In this document: piece by piece, positions 1 through 10,272 of the stretch
Layout: each line of letters begins with the position of its first letter
Numbering within the stretch: the stretch's first letter is position 1
The notes under the pieces: generated by a model
The model's input: only the letters and a program-made list of their open reading frames with translations
Told to the model about the DNA's origin: nothing
The model's database searches: none
Position numbers and translations under genes: made by a program
NCBI RefSeq assembly: GCF_037975245.1
Contig: NC_092574.1
Coordinates: forward strand, 5,076,713 to 5,140,712
Source: Apostichopus japonicus
Lineage: Eukaryota > Echinodermata > Holothuroidea > Aspidochirotida > Stichopodidae
DNA: 64,000 nt
Direction of reading: 5' to 3'

Positions 1-105
1 ATTATTTAGGAATTTTAGGCCTAACTTAGACATATTTGATAACCAAAAGAAAAGGGGGGCGGGTAAGCCGACTGTATCAACTCATAATATATTATATTTT
101 TCCAG

Positions 106-252
106 GAAATCCTGGGGCATGATATTGATGTTGATTTCCCTCCCCTGCTACATGTTGATCGACATCAAGAGTTACCTACAATGCAAGGAGGGTATTTTGA
201 GCAGCTCCCTGTTTTGAGGGCCTCTCCAGGGAGATTGTCTTACAGAGCGTAG
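106..252 (+). CDS. Last coding exon of an unrecognised gene (partial)
   Basis: An AT/T-rich tract ends in a good acceptor (tttttccag, AG at 104-105). It is followed by 48 open codons and TAG at 250-252. The peptide starts EILGHDIDVDFPPLLHVDRH, continues through a GGYFEQLPVLRASPGRLSY stretch and ends in RA. It is of mixed composition, with no repeat or low-complexity character, which makes it look like a genuine C-terminal exon. The rest of the gene would lie to the left of the window. I do not recognise the family, and no domain can be named from 48 residues. The entry phase is assumed to be 0 (147 nt). The call rests on the acceptor plus ORF character only. Confidence 0.4.
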   Translation, partial: EILGHDIDVDFPPLLHVDRHQELPTMQGGYFEQLPVLRASPGRLSYRA

Positions 253-1799
253 GTGGTTATATTTTTCAGACATGGTCAATGCTCAAACTGTGTAGAATAC
301 CTCATCCAGCAACAAACTGTATAAAAATCCAAATGCTTGAAGGTAGCTGAACGTCTTCTTTTGGGCAGGTCCAAGCTATTAGCACTGTGACGTACACGAT
401 ATTTCAAAAGTTTAAATGCGTCTCAATGTTACAAGATGGACAATTGCCAGAATCTTGTTGGGTATTTATAACTGTTATACCTAACACTGTATTACCAACA
501 TATGAAAAAGTTTTACTGTTACACTGATTGGGTTATATCTTAATTAATATGCAGCATGACATACAGGACTTGCAAAAAATGCATTTTTCACAAAGACATT
601 CAAGCTAAAAACGCTCTGATAGTAAAAGTGCAGCAATCATGTCTATATCACTAATGTATAGCCTAACCATATAAGTAGAACGTTGCATAATATCAACAAC
701 AAAAAATCAAGTGATTGCGGTAAAGTGACAACACGACTGATAAAAAAAACCTGTGATGTACAAGGGAAATTTTTCCATACAAATGGACTACAAACATTTG
801 CTTTATTGTTTCTGGGTGTTTACTCTAAAGTTTTTTTTCTTTCATTAAAGACATTAATTTAGCTATATTCGCAGAATGTCAATGTTTGTTGTGTGCACTA
901 ATTTCATAATTTGGGGGTGGGGTAATGGAGGGTGTGCAACTCTAAGGCACCAAAAAATATTTGCAGAAATCTACGTCCATACAGTATATACTTTACATAT
1001 CCATTCATGAATTATAGCTAAGTTTGAGAAAAATAGGTAGTTGCTTGTTTCAAGGTGAAAGATCCATCAGGAAGGCTCCCACAGAGCGACCTATATCTAC
1101 TGATATTCACAAATGTACTACTCTAACTCTACTACCACCTCACTGTGAAACAAGGTTCATGGAAGTCTGTAGCTTCCCTCTAGAACATCATTATAAACTG
1201 TACAAAAAATATTGTCTGTCTATTAAACACTGGTACAAAAACATCAATAACATTGAAACTACTGTATTAAACAACCCTTTAAACATGTTCCCTTATTACG
1301 AAGCTCACTAAAATGAGATGGAGAAACTTTCCAATCATGAACTACATAGCTACTGTACTGTATGTCTACTATGGTGAAGAGTTAGCAGTGGTATTACAGT
1401 TTGCACACATTTAGTATTAAATCTGGATTCCACATGATCATTGAAATCTTCCTCATTTACTGTCAATGTTGCTCAAGATTTAGATGCTGAGATGGAAGCA
1501 TTACGGGCACCTAAAATTTGGTTCCTGGATAGATTACCCACATCTAGATTGGTAATCAGTTGATAGTTTATTTCTTATGATCATCACAATTGGCTTTTCA
1601 GGCATGTAAAGACTTTATCAGACTCTATGCAGTACAGTCCATACACAAAATCAATTTAAACAGTGAACAACGCAGTTGAAGTATCCATTTAAACCATGAA
1701 TCTATAAACCAGAAAAGGAAAATGTTTCCACCAGAAAGCACCATTGAAGCACCTGTCAATTAAATATAATTGTCACATTTTGTCCTGTATGTCACATTT

Positions 1800-1990
1800 T
1801 GTCCCATACGTCACATTTATAATTGATTGTATAATTTGTAGTAAGCCACTGTACTTACAGTAGCATAATTTAAGAAAAATTGGGAGGGTTTGTTTAGTAA
1901 TGTTCAGCATAAATTATAATTTTACAAAAAACATTGTTGTTTACCCCTATTGAACCTAAAAAACATACCGAAATTGTGACGTATGGGACA
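1800..1990. repeat. 16-bp perfect inverted repeat with 159-bp spacer
   Basis: TGTCCCATACGTCACA at 1800-1815 is the exact reverse complement of 1975-1990. Related 'tgtcacattttgtcc' words recur just upstream (1770-1800), and another near 2150. This may be the arms of a small decayed MITE. No target duplication was found. Confidence 0.5.
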
Positions 1991-2433
1991 TCAGTGTTTG
2001 AAATCTACCTAATTGCATAATTAATTAATTAACAATTTAAGTAAACTTCTTTCAAAATTACTGGAAGAAAGTTGTACTGTACACATTCTCATAACAAATA
2101 TTCAATTGATTCATGCTACAGGTACTGGCTGGTAGATCAAATTTCCAATGTTCCGTATGTCACACTGATATTTTAATTATGCAAATAAGCAACCAGCAAT
2201 TGATGGAGAAAAAATAAATAAAAATAATAAAAATTGAAAATTCAAGTTATTCAGCTTTTAAATGATAAGATGTACTCACTATACCAATGAAATTTTACAT
2301 TTGACTTCATGGGATAGAATAACTTGGACTTGTCCTTTTTTATCACTAAGTGCAACATGATGGATTTTACAGGCAAGCCTTTATGAAATTATTTAGCAAT
2401 GGTTGCCTTATCTGTGAGCTAATTAGTCAACAT

Positions 2434-2630
2434 AAAGGCAGTGAAGACTCGCGCACAAAGAAATGTCCGATGCCAGTAATCTGACCTAGTTCCAATGAGG
2501 TGTAATGGTATCTCCTTTCATTACTGTCTGCATTTTGTAGGACAAGAAGAAAACTTCACTTGCAAGCAATGGAAAGTTAACTTTTTTTCAGAGGGAGACA
2601 CATGGTTTGGGGCGAGTCTTCAATGCCTTT
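2434..2630. mobile_element. Short TIR element (MITE), copy 1
   Basis: The ends are inverted: AAAGGCAGTGAAGACTCGC at the left and, read on the other strand, AAAGGCATTGAAGACTCGCC at the right. The 5-bp word AACAT flanks both ends (2429-2433 and 2631-2635), consistent with a target duplication. The internal sequence is shared with the copy at 42632-42968, which carries about 140 bp more in the middle. There is no coding capacity, so it is non-autonomous. Confidence 0.65.
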
Positions 2631-3104
2631 AACATCGGTAGTTTCAAGTTTAATTTCAACCTGGGGACTGCTATATGGAATCTCCAGGGACTATCCCCAG
2701 AAATTGGGACATATGGTCACCTTACCATAACGTAGACATTAACTTCATGTATGCCTGTCTACTAACTTTGCCCATTAAAAGATCAATCAGAGATTATGAA
2801 AACCCCCAAACCCCCTTTGAAAATGTATCTTAGGCCTAGACATATACAGTCATGGGTCATGTCATAGAATGGCCTAGCTTACACACGAAGTAAATCATGC
2901 AACGAAAGATAGCCCCTTAGTCCTTACCTACATCACTTACCCTAATCGATATTGCTTGCAGTAAATAGCTTATAGTAGGCTTTACCATCGCAATTGGTTG
3001 TCGCCTAAACGTATGGTTTCCTATGTAACGGACGCTTAGTATTTTACTAGGCCTTAGTCTTGGACTATACAATAGACATAGGCTAATTCTGCGAAATCAC
3101 TCAC

Positions 3105-3195
3105 CTACTCCGGACTGCAGTAGTGCGAGAAAGAAAATTAACACAATAAGCATTAAGATCAAGATGAACGATCTCTTTGGTCTAAACACAGCCAT
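3105..3195 (-). CDS. First coding exon of a membrane-anchored protein (partial gene)
   Basis: On the - strand an ATG at 3195 opens 30 codons ending at a strong GTGAGT donor (GT at 3104-3103), leaving one extra base (phase 1). The peptide is MAVFRPKRSFILILMLIVLI followed by FFLALLQSGV. It has a short basic cytosolic tail (R5, K7, R8), then about 20 hydrophobic residues. That pattern is typical of signal-anchored type II membrane proteins such as Golgi enzymes, or of an uncleaved signal sequence. Downstream exons should lie at lower coordinates, but I could not identify any in 253-3100, so the family is unknown. Confidence 0.45.
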
Positions 3196-5675
3196 AACTG
3201 TATGGTGTTGCACCTTTATCCCTCTTCTCAAAACGATATACGATTCACATCTGTGTTCTTCTGCTAATTGGAGATAAATACGCGTGAGCAGGTAAAACAG
3301 GACGAACTTCAGTGCAAGTTACAGGCTGATGATAACATTGGAACCAAGTCTCTTCCTACGCCTTACGGAAACTTGTTGTCATGTCTCCATGGCCAAGTAT
3401 CAACCAAAATACTCTGCAACAGACCGGTCACCACACCAAACAAGCACACAGGGACCAAGCTGTAATCTCAATTCCCCTTCCCGGTCCTAGTCTTTCCACC
3501 TTGCAGTTTCCGGAAACCAAACGGTGTTAACAGTAAAATTTAAGTGTAAGTTCACTTCCTGACCTCTACATGTTCCATGACTGAGTGCAGTAAAGCATAG
3601 CGTTGCGACCACATCTTTCACCAGTACCAATGCCTTACACATGTTTACATATCAGCGGGTCTGTAAATATTATCTCATCTCCCTACATATAATGTATAGG
3701 TGATATGAGATATCGTTCTCACATCAAATATGAGTGTGTGTGAGTACTGTGACTGAGCAGAACAGTGTCGAGAACTCCTCCTTCACCGTACGTCTATCAA
3801 GTTCAAACTTGGTGGTTAGGTGCCTGACAATGTAAACTTGTGCCTGCGTGTTTCATGACGTGTAACATTAGAGGTCAAATGTCGAAAAACCTAAGTTGAG
3901 GGTTAGGTTGAACTTGAAAGGACAATGTAGGTCAGAGGTGAAATCTACCCAAATCTGATTCCTTGCATAAAACAATATTGATGGTAAGGAAATACCGTTA
4001 TGGCCCTTTACCCTTTCCTGCGCATGGTCCAGATTGTTAATACAGCATTTTGTGACTAATGAATTTAGAAACGTTCAAACCTGAAGAAAAATACTGCATA
4101 TGAGCTTGATGACTAATTCATAACTCAAGCATTCTGGTTTGTAACACTTAAAACTAATTCTACTATCACTGACGTGCCCCAAATACGCTTGTAGGCTACT
4201 GAGAATACATAGCCTCTATGCCGAAAAATCACTTCCGTCATGGAGGAGATGAGATCCGCAACACCGTGGATTGCCCTCTTGTTCCTATTGGAGAATGCAT
4301 GTCTGGTGTGTGATCTCTGCAGGTATACTCGCAGTTAAACTCATTTAAGAGTATATTGAAGCACGCCCCCATTTAGTAAGGACTGCAGACAGCTAATGTA
4401 CAAGAGGTGCTGATGTTTGTTCTTTTATCGCTCCGTTTAAACACTTGTCCAATATTTGGAGAAGTCGAAGTAAAAATAAATGGGAATGGATATTGCCCCA
4501 TTTGTTCATGGGTAAGGAACCCTGATTTTAATTATTTGTCTTTCTTCACTCTCCACCTCTCTCCACCTCCCCCTCTCTCTCTCACTCTCTTTGACGTGTG
4601 AAAAGTGGGTGGAATCTGATCGAACTGGGCTCCTGCAGAACTTGGGAATGAAACTATGTAACAATCAGTGGGGGAAGCGCCCATACAGTCGGGGGGGGGG
4701 GGGTGACGGACTCAAATGGACTGCTGGCGCCCTTTTCAGCTTTTTACCACTTTTTACTTATTCGCGATTATTGGCTTTTGTATTGCGCTCTCATCTACCT
4801 ATTGACATTTGTCACATTTTGTTGGTGTAATTTTCTGACAAAATGCTCTAACGGCGGTCTTTAATCTATCGGCACTTCCGTTGTACGAAACTATTCCAAG
4901 AACTGTACGGGGTTTTCGATCTATTTTTAGACGATACGCCACGCGCAGTTGCTGAAATAGTAATAAACACCAAACTGTAAGTCTGTTTATAGCTCCATGG
5001 TTATACGCCGCTCCATGATCGGTGTGTTGGAAAGGGTAATTTCCGGCGATCTATATAGGGAGTATCTTTACTCAAAAAATTTCTGTACGCTCCGCGCCAA
5101 CCTGTGGTGGCGCTCCGCTTAAAAAGCTTCGAAAGCGCCCTTACAGACCATTCTCGCCCCCTGACCATTACCCCTAGTTCTGCCTAGGAATGCTAAGCAA
5201 AAAGGAAAGAGTTTGTGTATAAGACGAGCCATGTTTTTTTTAAAGTAATAAAAAGAGAAATTGTGGGAAGGCGGAAGTGGAAGGCTGCCCCTCAGTGCTC
5301 TGGCTGGAGAACTTTAAAGAGAAGGAGCATTCAGAACCCACCCGCAGTGGCTGTGCTGTATAGTTTACAAGCATTCTAGCTACCGGGTTCCTAGTTTCCT
5401 ATAGGGCTGAGGGGCCACCAGCCCCCCCCCCCAAGCCCCCTCTGCTAAGGCCGAGGCCTCCATCCACGAGTTTAACTTATGGATATCCAGGGTATTTATG
5501 ATACTGTTTGATTTAAGCTTAGAGTGGGTAGTTGATATTATATAATCAAGGAGCAGATTTTTGATTAGAGGGTGATGTATTAAGTTACTTTTGAGAGGTT
5601 TGGTGTTAAAGTTTTTGATAGTAATATGAATGCTGGATGTTTTGCCAATTTCATAAAGTTGTTTATTGGAAGTAA

Positions 5676-5709
5676 ATATATATATATATATATAATATAT
5701 ATATATATA

Positions 5710-5746
<37 letters not shown>
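5676..5746. repeat. (TA)n microsatellite
   Basis: About 70 bases of almost pure alternating TA with a few AA/TT interruptions. The long - strand reading frame that crosses it (poly-Ile/Tyr) is an artefact of the repeat. Confidence 0.9.
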
Positions 5747-5748
<2 letters not shown>

Positions 5749-5802
5749 GAATGTGTAGTAAGTGGTATGACAGATGTATAGTAAATAAATAAAGAACAAC
5801 AC

Positions 5803-5945
5803 ACCGGAAAAATTCCACTTCATGACCGGTTACATCCTTTTTTAGGACTCATCAGACGAAGGTAGGAATCGAACCCCCGAATCTTGTGTCAAAGACCGAA
5901 GTCCGTCATACTCGACCACAGTGTGAATGCGTATAAATTTGATTA
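5803..5945 (-). mobile_element. tRNA-derived SINE with hammerhead-like tail
   Basis: On the - strand, a tRNA-like head contains an exact B-box consensus, GGTTCGATTCC (complement of 5865-5875). An A-box-like TGGTCGAGTATG lies upstream (about 5920). Directly downstream is CTGATGAGTCC (5845-5855), then a loop, then GGATGTAACC. This matches the hammerhead ribozyme layout CUGAUGA / stem II / GAAA apart from one core change (GAAA to GUAA). ACCGG (5826-5830) and CCGGT (5803-5807) can pair as a third stem. The SINE's outer limits are approximate. Confidence 0.55.
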
Positions 5946-6004
5946 CCCAAGTGTTATGATTGTACAGAGTGCACCCCTGGTGCTTTTGAATCTGACAATT
6001 TTAC

Positions 6005-6044
6005 ACAGAATAACCACTCTTGATAGACTGGGTGGTTATTCTGT
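6005..6044. repeat. Perfect 13-bp hairpin
   Basis: ACAGAATAACCAC at 6005-6017 pairs exactly with GTGGTTATTCTGT at 6032-6044, with a 14-nt loop. It is not part of a gene I can see. It could be the fused ends of a short TIR element or a folded RNA element. Confidence 0.6.
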
Positions 6045-6618
6045 ATAAAAGGATGAAAACCATGGAACAGTTGGTTCTTGTCTTACAGTCAGTGTCTAAA
6101 AGCCATTTCTTGCAACTTGATGAATATTAATGACATAAAGATGGAAATGTGCTTATTTTGTACCAACATAACCATACCAGCATGAACCTAATTTTACGTT
6201 AAGCTGTGCCCATTTAATTACATTCATGGATGGGAACAAAAACAAAAACTACTCAGGACAGGGCATCTACCTACCAAGTTTGACATTGATTCGACTGTTT
6301 AAAAGCTGTTTTTGAAGATTTTCCATTAAGCCCCACCCACTCATGAATATTTATGAGGTAAATTTGTTGTTGCAAAGAACATGTCCTTACTATGTACTTA
6401 CATCACAATAGGCAGTATGAACTAAATCGGACATTGGGTTGAAGAGATATTGACATTTTCATAACTTTATATTGAGCCTGCCCACTCATTAATATGCCAG
6501 ATAGCCATACCAAACACAATAGGGATCATCTACTGACCTGACTGACATATATATATACAAAGTATGACATCAATCCCATATTTCCTTCTTGAGATAGTGC
6601 TTAGGAGCTAGGGCCTCA

Positions 6619-6672
6619 CATACAAACACACACATACAAACACACGCATACATACAAACACACACACACCAA
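6619..6672. repeat. (CA)n-rich microsatellite
   Basis: Interrupted ACACAC/CATACAAACACA tract. It gives a spurious Cys/Val-rich reading frame on the - strand. Confidence 0.75.
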
Positions 6673-8892
6673 CTTGACTGCATAGGTCCAATGGAAAAGC
6701 ATCGGAACGAATAAAACGGCTAACTGAATATTACACGGCAAGTAACTGTTACACAATTTGAATTCTGGTAGAGGACTCGGGATGGTAACCAGATGGGAAG
6801 CTGGCAAAAAACACGACAGGCTGCAAGCCACTGGTGACGACGTGAGTATCACATTACATCATCAGTGTGGTTCAATGGTCATTGTTAGTCAAGAGTTTTA
6901 ACGTTAGTTCTGGTAGTTGGTGTATGACTTGCCTGGATTCCATATTTGAGTAAAACAATGTATCAAATACAGCAAATTACTGTTTCTATAGTAAAATTCT
7001 CATTGAACACATGCACAGACACAAACACGCATGCACAAACACACAAAATGTCAGTAGAGTTAATGTGTTTTTCAGTTCATCACTACTAAACTTTATTTCT
7101 TCATATTCAGAACACACAAAAATTGATTATTTATTGCCTTTGTAATAAAATCAAATTCAACATTATCCAAAAAAGATTCACCACGAGATACATTCACCTT
7201 TAGCATTAATGATAATTAAAAGATCTAGTTATGTATGGGAGAGTAAAAGACAATCAGTATAGGCCACAAATATGCTAGAGACAGGCCACAAATATGCTAG
7301 CAAGTCTAATAATGGTCACCCATGCACCAAATTCAACCAGTAGTTTGCCTCTCTGAGACAATTGATTTTCATATTTTCCACTTATCGAATGTCTGAAAAT
7401 AAATATGGAGATTTATAAACATCCAAAACTCCATCTTAAAAACATTTAAGCGATTGTTGGCATGCATAACTTTAGGCCAATACTGATCCCCTTTCAAGGA
7501 TAAGATTCAAGACCTACTCTTCAAAAAGATAGAATGTTAGTTAATATTTCTCAACAACAATTCAAGGGTTACTACAGCATAAACAATTGATCAACTTGAA
7601 CTTTACCTTTGTCTTGCTACTTAGCCCCCGTAATTGCAACATTCAATTTTCATCATTTATTTAATCTTGCACAATTACCAAACGTTGTTAACTTGCATTA
7701 CAATGAAGCATTCCTTCCCATATAATTAGAATAACTTACTGAAGTATAATAATAGCCACTTCCTATCATTATAATATAATGGTATAAGTGGTGTTACCAT
7801 GACGATGTCAGCCGGGTAACCCTCAGTTTTCACAAGTACTAAGACAGCCAAGCGTAAAGCATTTAGTGTTACAGTTTATCATCCAAAACTTGCCAAAATA
7901 CAGTCTGTAGTCCTCTTAGATGACATCAAAAGATGAAACTGAAGGATGATTGGTCAGTAACCAATCATGTGATCAAAATCATTTGGATTTACTACAAAAC
8001 CTATTATAAATTCAATGGAAGGGGACAGAAGTGCCAGCAGTTTCACAAGAGACTCAAAACCATGACTAGAATATCATCAAGACTGGGTTCGACCAAAAAC
8101 TAAAAACATCAAGAGAATAAAAAAAAAAATTTAAAAAAATCTTTTAATTTAGACAATTCAACATTTTGACTATGGGGGTCATTTATGGGTATAAGGTCTC
8201 CTATGTCGTTATTATGGATTTCCATAAAAGACAGATCACATGTTCATTTCGAGCTTAAGACTCTAAAATCTCTAAAAATCACTTTCCTACACAACTTGGT
8301 ATGTTGTCCACCCACTTATTGATCCAACATTAATTCATGGGTACAGTGTTACACTTAGTTCAGCAAGGACTATTTATGAACGAAGTAAGATAGTAACTTA
8401 TTTACTTGAATACAAGCTATAAATCAGTACAAAAGTAACCAAGAAATGATATTAACGAGCATTTCATAGTAAGTGAAAAAAAGAAAATCAAAAGGAGTAC
8501 AGAACATACCCAAGACATTTTTGTGCATACCTTGAGATATATTCTTGAAGATGAAACAAAAGTAAAACATTCAAAATAAAAGGGAAACCATAGGAAAGGT
8601 TTGAATATCAAAACCATCAAGGAACATTAAACACCAGTTTAATTTATTATTTTCCCATTTCTACTAACACATCTAAAAATTATTACATTACAAGACTGAA
8701 CATAACAGTTCATATATTACCTCAAAATTACTTTCATTACCTGAAATACTCCCACAAAAGTTTAAAATCATGACAAATGTTCTTACAAAATCCCAAGGAA
8801 CAACACTCTCAATATTTTTATAATTACTATATCCAGCACAAAGTCACCACTGCTCATATATATATCAATCATGCGTTTACACAAGCACATGG

Positions 8893-9215
8893 AATTAACT
8901 AGAGATTAGCTCAGGCTGTGCCTCCTGGGATTAACTAGAGATTAGCTCAGGTATTACATCATGGGAATAACTAGAGCTTAGCTCAGGCTATGCATCATGG
9001 GATTAACTAGAGATTAGCTCAGCTATTACATCATGGATTAACTAGAGCTTAGCTCATGTATTACATCATGGGATTAACTAGAGCTTAGCCCAGCCTATGC
9101 ATCCTTGGATTAACTAGAGATTAGCTCAGGTATTACATCATGAAAATAACGAGAGAGTATCTCAGGTTTTGCATCATGGGATTACCTGAAGATCGGCTCA
9201 AGCAATTTCACCTGG
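8893..9215. repeat. 36-bp tandem repeat, about 8.5 copies
   Basis: The unit begins attaactagagattagctca (the first 20 bases) and ends in a variable ~16-base half. That half takes two forms (…tatgcatcatggg and …tattacatcatggg), which partly alternate, so the array has a hint of a 72-bp higher-order unit. Copies decay at the right end. It lies about 1.1-1.4 kb downstream of the calnexin stop. Confidence 0.85.
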
Positions 9216-10272
9216 TATATAGCCTAATGAATGAAAGCAAATTAGTATGACAATAAGGTAGAGGGAAGTTACCTTAAAATCAGCAAACATCAACACACTA
9301 TTACTTCAATAATAACTGAGACTGGCAACAGATATTGCTCAGAGTTTAACAATACTACCTCCTTTTTAATTTTCAAATTTTCCAATTTTAATGACTTCAA
9401 TTTTTCCGGGTTTAGGACTGAAAACATCCTGATGTTAATATATCAGCACTCCATTGGACTGCAATTCAATGCACTCATCCATTACTATCAATATTGAATT
9501 TTGTTGGTTGGAAATAGCAAAAGTTTTCCAATAAATATTAGAGAAACCGATATTGGTTTTTGCCTATAGTCTGTGCAACAATGACATGTAAGCCTTCAAA
9601 TTCTGCACGTAATGCAATTTTTAACTATTCCCCAAGGCTCCTTACTCTGTTCTGAATTGATTCTGGTATGGGTGGTTGCACTCAAAGAGTGGTACTAATG
9701 ATGAATGGTAAATAAGCCCTACAATATGTACCCAACAAAATCCAACATACCCCAGCAAAGACATCTATCTTTGTACCAATCCCTCTGGTACTTTCTTGAT
9801 ATTTACACAAAGTGATTCTATCTTACTGCAGGCACAAGACAGAGAGCTGATCACAGCAAAGTGTACTGGAAATCGTCAAAATCGTTGTAAAACTTCCAAA
9901 TGGAAAGGGTGCATGAAACTATTACGTTATCTCTTGCTTCATTCAAATCAAGTGCATCAAGTAGCCAAAGTGCAAGGAAAAAGAAGCAAATATGTCACCA
10001 GACTACCGAAGACCTATTGCACCATCGTTAATAATCCAACAACAATACGGAGCAGGTTTATCCTAAATGATATAATATTGTTATATAGAACATAATCAAA
10101 GAAAAAAATGTCTTTACATTTCTGACCCAAATGTTTCTTTGTGATAATTTTTTGCTTTTAAAAATTGACATTGCTAGGATGAATAAATTCCCTTGCACTG
10201 AACACACCCGATAGAGCAGGAGGCGGATGCGACCAGGGGCCGATTTCTCACTAGGAGGACCGCTGGAGGGCC

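Larger units (their letters stand above)
253..3104. other. Intergenic or intronic DNA, no supported gene
   Basis: AT-rich sequence without a convincing exon in either strand. It holds a perfect 16-bp inverted repeat (1800-1815 and 975 bp-register partner at 1975-1990) and one copy of a short TIR element at 2434-2630. Further exons of the - strand gene that starts at 3195 could be hidden here, but I could not define any. Confidence 0.5.
3196..10272. other. Intergenic region rich in repeats
   Basis: About 7 kb without a supported gene. It contains a weak signal-peptide-like exon candidate at 4240-4322, a (TA)n tract, a tRNA-derived SINE on the - strand with a hammerhead-like tail, a 13-bp hairpin at 6005-6044, a (CA)n-rich stretch near 6620-6670, and a 36-bp tandem array at 8893-9215. 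Sequence from about 10272 downwards on the - strand is presumably calnexin 3' UTR, but no polyadenylation site could be fixed. Confidence 0.5.

Noticed and set aside
5380-5823. 147-codon Ile/Tyr-rich frame on the - strand
   Set aside because: Generated by the (TA)n microsatellite.
9796-10095. 99-codon + strand frame
   Set aside because: Biased composition, no start context or splice support, and it lies antisense to probable calnexin 3' UTR.
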